Made by a program: the position numbers and the translations under genes. Below, in pieces: positions 21,845 through 29,115 of a stretch of 37,801 nucleotides of DNA; the first letter of the stretch is position 1, and the number at the start of each line of letters is the position of its first letter. The DNA is from Myxococcales bacterium (GTDB lineage: Bacteria; Myxococcota_A; Polyangia; Polyangiales; Polyangiaceae). The notes below the pieces were generated by a model that saw only the letters and a program-made list of their open reading frames with translations, ran no database searches and was not told the origin of the DNA. Location of the stretch: NCBI GenBank assembly GCA_025354825.1, contig JANXMC010000356.1:1-37801 (forward strand), read 5' to 3'.

Positions 21845-23199
21845 GCCTTGTTGAGCTCACCCTGAAGGAGCAGAACGTTGTAAATCGGGATGATGTACAT
21901 AATGCCGTGATTTTGCGGGTTCGCGACCCCCGCGCGCTGCTGGATCTCCTGCATCAGCGACGGCAACCGCGTGATCATCCAGTACAGCGAATAGACGCCG
22001 CACGTCACGGTGCTGAGCAGGAAGATCTTCACGAACGACGGCTCGTCGCGCTTCAGGAAGCCCGCCATCTCGTTGCAAATCGAGAAGAACCAATAGAGCT
22101 GGTAAAACGGAATCAGCACCGAGAAGAGCAGCACGTTCATCTCGGGGCGAACCATCCCCTTGGGGCCGTTGTCACCCGAGGGGACGCCCGCCTGCATCAT
22201 GGGGCCGCCCTGCGCGTAGCCGCCCATGGGCTGCATCGCCGCGGGGTTCTGCGCGCCGTAGTCGCCGTAACCGCCCTGTCCTTGCGGAGGCGCGCCGTAG
22301 CCTTGCTGCGCAGGGGCGCCGTACCCCTGCTGCGGAGCGCCGTACCCTTGCTGCGGAGGAGCGCCGTAACCCTGTTGCGCCGGAGCGCCGTACCCTTGCG
22401 GCGGCGGAGCGCCGTAACCCTGTTGCGGAGCGCCGTACCCTTGCGGCGGAGCACCCGCGTTTGGATCGACACCGGGCGGTGAACCGTAGCCGCCGTACCC
22501 CTGCCCCTGCGGCACGCCGTACTGCTGCGGCGGCGTTTGAAGCGCGGCGGGCGGAGGCGCGCCGCCACCTTGCTGAAAGCCCTGGTCGAGCGGCTGCCCA
22601 CCATAGGGCGCGGGCGGCGGCGGCGGCGACGAGCCGAACGGGTTGAACGCGGGCGGACCGTCCGCGGCCATCGTTCCGCCGAGAGGGTTCACGCCTTGGT
22701 TGCCGTAGGCGTTCGGGTTGGGAGCACCGTAAGCGCCCGCATCGTGGGGCGGCGGCGCACCGTACGGCGCGGCCGGCGGCGGAGCGTACACGGCGGGCGC
22801 AGGCGGCGGGGCGTACGCGGCCGGCGGGGGCGCGCCGTACGCCGGCGGCGGAGCAGGCGCGTTCGTGGGGGGTGGCGGCGCGCCCATCCCGAACGCCGAC
22901 CCACCCACGGGTGGCATTGGCGGCGCAACGCCGACCATGGTCCCTTTGAGCTTGCTGGGGATCGCGTGAGGCGCGGGCGGCGGCGGCGCGGCGATGGGCT
23001 GTCCGCCCGGCGGCGTGGGAACCCGCGTCGGCGCGGGAGGCGCTGCAGGAGCTTGCCCCGGCTGATTCATCATCAGCATCGTCCCCTTGAATTTAGGGGC
23101 CGAGGAGCTCTTTAGCTGGAAGCCGCACTTCCCGCACGTCGACGCCGTCTCGGCGTTTTGAGTTCCACAGTTCGGGCAGAACACGCGAGCCACCTCCAT
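21826..23199 (-). CDS. Zinc-ribbon, QGYGAP-repeat and DUF4234 membrane protein
   Basis: A 457-residue mosaic protein. Residues 8-25 form a zinc ribbon (C-x2-C-x10-C-x2-C: FCPNCGT and CGKCGFQ). Next come three short motifs ending GTM ([18 protein letters not shown] and PLGGTMAAD) spread in a Pro/Ala/Gly-rich region. Residues about 250-320 hold seven QGYGAP repeats, a tyrosine- and glutamine-rich low-complexity stretch. The last 110 residues are a DUF4234-type two-helix membrane domain ([20 protein letters not shown] and [20 protein letters not shown]). The N-terminal ribbon and repeats would face the cytoplasm. ATG 23199 was chosen because the ribbon starts here; the frame stays open upstream. 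It overlaps the DUF2752 gene by 19 bases. Confidence 0.88.
   Translation of the reverse strand: MEVARVFCPNCGTQNAETASTCGKCGFQLKSSSAPKFKGTMLMMNQPGQAPAAPPAPTRVPTPPGGQPIAAPPPPAPHAIPSKLKGTMVGVAPPMPPVGGSAFGMGAPPPPTNAPAPPPAYGAPPPAAYAPPPAPAVYAPPPAAPYGAPPPHDAGAYGAPNPNAYGNQGVNPLGGTMAADGPPAFNPFGSSPPPPPAPYGGQPLDQGFQQGGGAPPPAALQTPPQQYGVPQGQGYGGYGSPPGVDPNAGAPPQGYGAPQQGYGAPPPQGYGAPAQQGYGAPPQQGYGAPQQGYGAPAQQGYGAPPQGQGGYGDYGAQNPAAMQPMGGYAQGGPMMQAGVPSGDNGPKGMVRPEMNVLLFSVLIPFYQLYWFFSICNEMAGFLKRDEPSFVKIFLLSTVTCGVYSLYWMITRLPSLMQEIQQRAGVANPQNHGIMYIIPIYNVLLLQGELNKAWSTPG
22288..22443 (-). repeat. Seven-copy QGYGAP-coding tandem repeat
   Basis: Seven QGYGAP units are encoded with P, A or Q spacers (for example [16 protein letters not shown]). 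At the DNA level the units share a core resembling GGCGCGCCGTAGCCTTG on the plus strand, with synonymous and spacer variation, so the repeat grew by unequal slippage or duplication. It lies inside the DUF4234 gene and keeps the reading frame. Confidence 0.8.
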
Positions 23200-23300
23200 G
23201 ACGACCCCGCGCGAAAGCACGTTGGGCCCAGAGTCGATTCGGGCAACGTCGCGGCAGCGGCCGAGGACGCGCAACTTCAAGCAGACGACGGATCGAGCGG

Positions 23301-23330
23301 AGGATACCGACACCTCTCACGAACGGACAA
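23301..23330 (-). promoter_or_regulatory. Candidate promoter of the zinc-ribbon/DUF4234 gene
   Basis: On the minus strand TTGTCC (23330-23325) and TATCCT (23306-23301) are 18 bases apart, four of six matches to each consensus hexamer. The predicted leader to the ATG at 23199 is about 95 bases. Confidence 0.3.
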
Positions 23331-23393
23331 CAACATTGTTCCGTCTTGATGGGCGGCCCCCGCGGCCAGCGCCGGGCGGCGCGCGTGAAGGCC

Positions 23394-23436
23394 GTGTCAG
23401 CCCGCCTTGACACTAAGCGAGTCCCGCCACTAGCTT
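23394..23436 (+). promoter_or_regulatory. Candidate nuo promoter with overlapping inverted-repeat operator
   Basis: A perfect -35 hexamer TTGACA (23407-23412) is followed after 18 bases by TAGCTT (23431-23436). The -35 is overlapped by a perfect inverted repeat, GTGTCA (23394-23399), eight bases, TGACAC (23408-23413). A regulator binding there would block RNA polymerase. The predicted leader is about 75 bases to nuoE. A second, closer element, CGCTAGGA, lies at 23502-23509. Confidence 0.4.
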
Positions 23437-23501
23437 CGCCGCGTTTTTCCGACTCCGCCCCTGACTTTCCGACAACCCTCACTTCGCCCGCCGACTCGAA
23501 A

Positions 23502-23509
23502 CGCTAGGA
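23502..23509 (+). promoter_or_regulatory. -10-like element before nuoE
   Basis: CGCTAGGA lies eight bases before the nuoE ATG, with the T of TA 13 bases upstream. No Shine-Dalgarno sequence is present. It would give a leaderless nuoE mRNA. Confidence 0.38.
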
Positions 23510-23517
23510 CCCACCGC

Positions 23518-23997
23518 ATGCCCTTCGCCTTGACGGAACAGCGCGAGCGCGAGCTTGACGACATCCTCACCCGCTACCCGACGAAGATGGCGGCGTGCAT
23601 CCCGGCGCTCCACCTTTGCCAAGATCAAAACGGCTGGGTGAGCGAGGACGTCATTATGTACGTGTCGACGCGGCTCGATTTGCCGCCGTCGCACGTGAAG
23701 GGCGTCGTCACGTTCTACACGCTCTTCAATCAAGAGCCGGTCGGCAAGCACCAGGTCTGGGTCTGCCGCACGCTGCCGTGCGCGCTCCGCGGCGGGCTCG
23801 ACGTTCTGCACCAGTGCGAGAAGAAGCTCGGCATCAAGCCCGGCGAGACGACGGCCGACGGCATGGTCACGCTCCGCACGGCCGAGTGCCTCGCCAGCTG
23901 CGGCACCGCGCCGATGATGCAGGTCGATAAAGCCTATTACGAAAATCTCACGTCCGAGCGCGTGGACGAAATCCTCGCTCGCCTGAAGGAGGCGTGA
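23518..23997 (+). CDS. nuoE: NADH-quinone oxidoreductase subunit E (NuoE)
   Basis: A 159-residue thioredoxin-fold subunit of the complex I NADH dehydrogenase module. It carries the [2Fe-2S] cluster N1a, whose ligands are visible as C-x4-C in CRTLPC (Cys83, Cys88) and C-x3-C in CLASC (Cys124, Cys128). N-terminal helices with YPTKMAACIPALHLCQDQNG are typical. Length matches the family. nuoF starts four bases after the stop, with a GGAGG Shine-Dalgarno sequence inside the nuoE end. It is the first gene of the complex I run and has candidate promoters upstream. Confidence 0.96.
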   Translation: MPFALTEQRERELDDILTRYPTKMAACIPALHLCQDQNGWVSEDVIMYVSTRLDLPPSHVKGVVTFYTLFNQEPVGKHQVWVCRTLPCALRGGLDVLHQCEKKLGIKPGETTADGMVTLRTAECLASCGTAPMMQVDKAYYENLTSERVDEILARLKEA

Positions 23998-24001
23998 CCG
24001 G

Positions 24002-25354
<1,353 letters not shown>

Positions 25355-25442
25355 GCGAACGGCGAGCGCGCGGGTGTTCGGCCCCTCGAGGGCCGTCCGC
25401 AACGCGCTCATGAATCACGAACTGCTTATGTAGCGTCCGCTT

Positions 25443-25471
25443 CGTCACCCGCCGCATCACGCGGCGTGACG
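25443..25471 (+). terminator. Hairpin in the nuoF-nuoJ gap
   Basis: CGTCAC and GCCGC (25443-25455, with a two-base CC bulge) pair with GCGGC and GTGACG (25461-25471) around loop ATCAC. A second smaller hairpin, CGGCCC/GGGCCG, lies at 25379-25395. There is no T tract. Together they could end or attenuate the nuoEF transcript before nuoJ. Confidence 0.4.
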
Positions 25472-25607
25472 CGGGGGCCCTTCTCCGAACGCCGATGGCG
25501 GCCGCGTCTCTGCGGCGAACCATGAACAACCGTGCCGGCAATTGCGCTCGCCACGGGCCGCGCGTTTGGGGTAAAGGGCTCGTCGAGCGGACCTGTCCCC
25601 TCCGCGA

Positions 25608-25615
25608 GGTTAGAG
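25608..25615 (+). promoter_or_regulatory. -10-like element before nuoJ
   Basis: GGTTAGAG lies six bases before the nuoJ ATG, the T of TA 11 bases upstream. If real, nuoJKLMN has its own promoter separate from nuoEF. Confidence 0.3.
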
Positions 25616-25621
25616 GCTCCG

Positions 25622-26209
25622 ATGAACCTGGCCCAAGTTTTCTTCTTCCTCTGCGCCGCTGGCACCCTCGTCGGCGCCATCGCAGCGGTCGCATCGAAAA
25701 ACCCGATTCGCGGCGCGCTCGGCCTCATGGTCATGATCATGGGCATCGCCGCGCTCTACCTCGGGCTCGGCGCTCAGTTCCTCGCGGCCATTCAGCTCAT
25801 CGTCTACGCCGGCGCGGTCGTCGTTCTCTTCCTGTTCGTCATCATGCTCCTCGGACCCGACGCCACGAGCGCGACGGACATGCGAGGCCTCGCCCCCCGC
25901 GTGCTCGCGGGCGTGCTGTTCGCCGTCACCGGCGGCGCCGCCATCTCGCTGACGATCGCGGTCAGCAAGCACCACATGATCCCGCGCGTCGGGCCGGACT
26001 TCGGCGGGGTCGACGCCTTCGGGCGCGAGCTGTTCAGCACCGGCATCGTGCCGTTCGAGCTGTCGAGCGCGCTGCTCATGGTCTCCGTCATTGGCGCCAT
26101 CGCCATCGCCCGCGGCAAGCACGGCGGCCTCCCCGGCGAGCTCAAGTCGGCCGACGAAATTCGCGCTTCCCTCGCCGCGCAAGCCACGAGCTCCGAGGAA
26201 CACGGATGA
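25622..26209 (+). CDS. nuoJ: NADH-quinone oxidoreductase subunit J (NuoJ)
   Basis: A 195-residue membrane subunit of complex I (ND6 homologue). Five hydrophobic helices are predicted. The helix with the conserved core, LAAIQLIVYAGAVVVLFLFVIMLLG, is the family hallmark and contains the pi-bulge helix that gates proton coupling. The end, FSTGIVPFELSSALLMVSVIGAIAIA, is also typical. ATG 25622 is the natural start. A four-base overlap (ATGA) joins it to nuoK. The C-terminus has a charged soluble tail of about 30 residues. Confidence 0.95.
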   Translation: MNLAQVFFFLCAAGTLVGAIAAVASKNPIRGALGLMVMIMGIAALYLGLGAQFLAAIQLIVYAGAVVVLFLFVIMLLGPDATSATDMRGLAPRVLAGVLFAVTGGAAISLTIAVSKHHMIPRVGPDFGGVDAFGRELFSTGIVPFELSSALLMVSVIGAIAIARGKHGGLPGELKSADEIRASLAAQATSSEEHG

Positions 26210-26511
26210 ACCACATCGACTACTACCTCGTTCTCAGCGGGCTGCTGTTCACCATCGGCGGCACGGGCTTTCTCGTGCGCCGCAACGTGATCTTCACGCT
26301 CATCAGCATCGAGGTGATGCTCAACGCGGTGAACGTGGCGCTCGTCGCCTTCAACCGCGCGCGCCCCGAGAATCACTCGGGCCAGGTGTTCGCGTTTTTC
26401 ATGATTGCGGCAGCTGCCGCAGAAGCGGCCATCGGGCTCGCCATCGTGCTGTCGCTCTATCGATTGAAGCGCACCGTGCGCTCCGACGAGGCTGACTTGC
26501 TGAAGAACTGA
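26206..26511 (+). CDS. nuoK: NADH-quinone oxidoreductase subunit K (NuoK)
   Basis: A 101-residue three-helix membrane subunit (ND4L homologue). The conserved glutamates appear in SIEVMLNAVNVALVAF and AAAAEAAIGLAIVLSLYR, where they take part in the proton-coupling chain along the membrane arm. Length and topology are standard. It starts inside the nuoJ stop (ATGA), so translation is coupled. nuoL follows after 58 bases with its own Shine-Dalgarno sequence. Confidence 0.97.
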   Translation: MNHIDYYLVLSGLLFTIGGTGFLVRRNVIFTLISIEVMLNAVNVALVAFNRARPENHSGQVFAFFMIAAAAAEAAIGLAIVLSLYRLKRTVRSDEADLLKN

Positions 26512-26569
26512 CGCGGCGCCGCCGGCGTATCTCGCCTTCGCCCCCCGTATCGATTCAGGAGTGTATTGG

Positions 26570-28732
26570 ATGGAATCCGGCGTTCTATCGACGCTTTTCC
26601 CGGCGGAGAACTTCTCCCTCATTGCGGTCATCCTCGGGATGCCGCTGCTCGGCGCGTTCGTAAACGGCATATGGGGCAAGAGGCTCGGCAACAACGCCGT
26701 TCGCCTCATGGCTCTGTCGGCCGTTGGCGTGAGCTTCCTGGCGTCCGTCGTGTCGTTCGCGTCGCTTTATGCGCTCGTGCACGCCTCGGGGGTCACCAAG
26801 GGTGAGCACGGCGAGTCCATGCACGAGCACGTGAAGCTCGCGTGGACGGCGTGGGAGTGGATGCACACGACAGGCGGGAAATCCGTCGTCACGATCCCCA
26901 TCAACGTGAAGTTCAGCATCGACGCGCTCTCGAGCGTGATGATGCTGGTCATTACCGGGGTCGGCTTCCTCATCCACCTCTACTCGACCGCGTACATGGA
27001 GAAGGACAAGGGCTTCGCCCGGTTCTTCGCCTACCTGAACCTGTTCATCTTCTCGATGCTGGTTCTGGTGCTCGCCGACAACCTTCCGCTCCTGTTCGTC
27101 GGCTGGGAAGGCGTCGGGCTCTGCTCGTACCTGCTCATCGGCTTCTGGTACGAGAAGAACGAGAACGCCTCCGCCGGCAAAAAGGCGTTCATCGCCAACC
27201 GCGTCGGCGACCTCGGCCTCCTCTGCGCGATGTTCCTCCTCGCGTATTACACGGGCGCTCTCGACTGGACGGGGATCGCGGCGGGCGCCGATTCGCTCGC
27301 GACGACGACGCCTTCCACGGGCGTTCACATCTGGCCCATAGGCGGCAACCAGTACACGAACTTCCTCTCGTTCCTCCAGCCGAAGGTTCCGATAACCGTG
27401 ACGGGCGCCACGGGCGTCGCCATCATGTTGCTCCTCGGCTGCACGGGGAAGAGCGCGCAGATTCCGCTCTACGTATGGCTCCCGGACGCGATGGCCGGTC
27501 CGACGCCGGTCTCCGCGCTCATCCACGCAGCGACGATGGTCACGGCAGGCGTCTACCTGATCTGCCGCCTCTCGTTCGTGTTCGTGCTGTCGCCGTTCGT
27601 GATGATGCTCGTCGCGTGCATCGGTGCCGCGACCGCGCTCTTCGCCGCGACGATTGCCCTCGTGCAGACCGACATCAAGAAGGTCCTCGCCTATTCGACC
27701 GTGAGCCAGCTCGGCTTCATGTTCCTCGGCGTCGGCGTCGGTGCGTTCACGGCGGGCTTCTTCCACGTCTTCACGCACGCCTTCTTCAAGGCCTGCTTGT
27801 TCCTCGGATCGGGCAGCGTCATCCACGCGATGCACGGTCGCGTCCACGACGACGTAAAGGCGCAAGACATCCGCAACATGGGCGGCTTGCACAAGTACAT
27901 GCCCATCACCTTCTGGACGTTCGCTGCGTCGACGGCGGCCATCATCGGCTTCCCGTTCACCAGCGGCTTCTTCTCGAAGGACGAGATTCTCTACAAGGTG
28001 ATGGTCAACCGCACGCTCCACCCAATGCGCGTCGCCTACGAGAAGTCCCACTTCGACTACTTCTCGCCGCCGCCCTGGTTGGGAACCGTCCTCTACGCCG
28101 TCGCCATCTTGGCGGCGACGATGACGGCCTTCTATATGTGCCGCGTCTTCTTCATCACGTTCTTCGGAACGTTCCGCGGCTGGACGGTAGGTCGCCCTTC
28201 GGCGCTCGCGCAGGTCGAAGCCGCCCACGGTGATCACGGCCACGACGACCACCACGACGAAGACCTATCGATCCCCGGCTACGCGCCCCACGAGTCGCCG
28301 TGGCAGATGACGGTGCCGCTGATCCTCCTCGCCACGATGGCGATCGGCGCGGGCATCCTCAACGCCGGTCTCTTCCACTTCGAGCCGCTCAACAACTGGC
28401 TCGATCCGGTGTTCGAATCGGCGAGCCACGCGGGCGTCGTCGACGGCGATCCGGAGCACCACAAGATGTGGTCGCTCGCGGCGCCCGGCATGCTTGCCTT
28501 CGCGATCGGCACCGCCATCGCCTACTGGATGTACATCCTGCAAAAGGGCGGGCCCGCGAAGAAGCTCGCGGAAGCCGCGCCCGGCCTCCATGCGCTCGTT
28601 TACGACAAGTGCGCATCGACGAGCTCTACGACAACACGGTCATCGCGGCCGTCGAGTCGCTCGCAGAAACGGCGGCGGCCTTCGACAAGTGGGTCGTCGA
28701 CGCCATCATCGCCCGCGTATCGGTCGCCGTAG
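26570..28732 (+). CDS. nuoL: NADH-quinone oxidoreductase subunit L (NuoL), frame broken near the 3' end
   Basis: The distal antiporter-like proton-pumping subunit. Start ATG 26570 has an AGGAG Shine-Dalgarno sequence eight bases upstream; a GTG at 26561 is less likely. Residues 1-680 follow NuoL through TM15: VGWEGVGLCSYLLIGFWY with the TM5 glutamate, GKSAQIPLYVWLPDAMAG with the pump lysine, HVFTHAFFKACLFLG, and ISGFFSKDE-like TSGFFSKDE. A His/Asp-rich loop (HGDHGHDDHHDED, 28226-28264) precedes TM14-15. After ...HALVYDK (28604-28609) the frame turns into about 40 Ser/Thr/Arg residues without resemblance to NuoL and stops at 28732. The true C-terminus continues in the -1 frame (next entry). 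As read, the protein would lack the lateral helix and TM16. Confidence 0.93.
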   Translation: MESGVLSTLFPAENFSLIAVILGMPLLGAFVNGIWGKRLGNNAVRLMALSAVGVSFLASVVSFASLYALVHASGVTKGEHGESMHEHVKLAWTAWEWMHTTGGKSVVTIPINVKFSIDALSSVMMLVITGVGFLIHLYSTAYMEKDKGFARFFAYLNLFIFSMLVLVLADNLPLLFVGWEGVGLCSYLLIGFWYEKNENASAGKKAFIANRVGDLGLLCAMFLLAYYTGALDWTGIAAGADSLATTTPSTGVHIWPIGGNQYTNFLSFLQPKVPITVTGATGVAIMLLLGCTGKSAQIPLYVWLPDAMAGPTPVSALIHAATMVTAGVYLICRLSFVFVLSPFVMMLVACIGAATALFAATIALVQTDIKKVLAYSTVSQLGFMFLGVGVGAFTAGFFHVFTHAFFKACLFLGSGSVIHAMHGRVHDDVKAQDIRNMGGLHKYMPITFWTFAASTAAIIGFPFTSGFFSKDEILYKVMVNRTLHPMRVAYEKSHFDYFSPPPWLGTVLYAVAILAATMTAFYMCRVFFITFFGTFRGWTVGRPSALAQVEAAHGDHGHDDHHDEDLSIPGYAPHESPWQMTVPLILLATMAIGAGILNAGLFHFEPLNNWLDPVFESASHAGVVDGDPEHHKMWSLAAPGMLAFAIGTAIAYWMYILQKGGPAKKLAEAAPGLHALVYDKCASTSSTTTRSSRPSSRSQKRRRPSTSGSSTPSSPAYRSP

Positions 28733-29115
28733 TGCAGGGGCTAGGCCTCTTCCTCCGCGCCTTCCAGACCGGCGTTATTCACGTCTACGGCGCCTTTATG
28801 GTCGTCGGCATCGCCATCGTCGGATGGTTCTTCGTCGCGCCCCACGCGAGCGTGACGCTGAACGAGTCGAACGGCGACTACACGCTGAACGCCGCCCCGG
28901 GCCTTCAGTACTCGTACCTCTGGGACGCCAACGGCGACGGCAAGCCCGACGCGCAAGAGTTCGGCGGCCAGAGCCAGGTGAAGGTTCACCTCGAGCCGGG
29001 TGGCACCCAGGTGGTGCGCCTCCAAGTGAAAAACGCCTTCGGCCTTCAGGCGTCGAAGGAGATCGTCCTCTCGCGCCCGCAGGCGTCCAAGGTGATCGAA
29101 GTGGGGCAAAACTGA
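28609..29115 (+). pseudogene. nuoL: Out-of-frame 3' part of nuoL: lateral helix, TM16 and PKD-like extension
   Basis: One base back from the broken nuoL frame, codons read V-RIDELYDNTVIAAVESL, a perfect continuation of the NuoL C-terminus, with no start codon at its beginning. A long amphipathic helix (about residues ELYDN to RAFQTG), then TM16 (VIHVYGAFMVVGIAIVGWFF) follow. Beyond it are about 90 extra residues (28834-29112) not usual in NuoL. They hold a PKD-like pattern (YSYLWDANGDG ... VVRLQVKNAFG) with an EF-hand-type loop D-x-N-x-D-G-x-x-D-x-x-E at 28924-28959. The stop TGA overlaps the nuoM ATG (TGATG), so this frame is under coding and coupling constraint. This may be a sequencing or assembly error, a real mutation or recoding; I favour the first. 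Confidence 0.85.

Larger units (their letters stand above)
23200..23517. other. Intergenic region between divergent DUF4234 gene and nuoE
   Basis: These 318 bases hold no supported gene. They contain candidate promoters for both directions: TTGTCC/TATCCT on the minus strand (23330-23301), and TTGACA/TAGCTT on the plus strand (23407-23436) with an inverted repeat over its -35, plus a CGCTAGGA element just before the nuoE ATG (23502-23509). Short open frames here lack family-like sequence and show no coding bias. Confidence 0.6.

Noticed and set aside
22288-22443. Tandem repeat considered as a CRISPR-like or intergenic repeat array.
   Set aside because: The repeat keeps the reading frame of a protein with clear domains on both sides, and the units vary at synonymous sites with no unique spacers.
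23158-23410. Short open frames of 63-70 codons in the region before nuoE.
   Set aside because: They lack codon bias, Shine-Dalgarno sequences and recognisable sequence, and they lie over promoter-like elements.
25355-25621. Remnant of nuoG, nuoH or nuoI in the nuoF-nuoJ gap.
   Set aside because: No C-x2-C-x2-C ferredoxin motif or hydrophobic helix is encoded in any frame of the gap.
28607-28613. Programmed -1 frameshift site in nuoL.
   Set aside because: There is no X-XXY-YYZ slippery heptamer at the site and no evident downstream pseudoknot; a missing base explains the break more simply.
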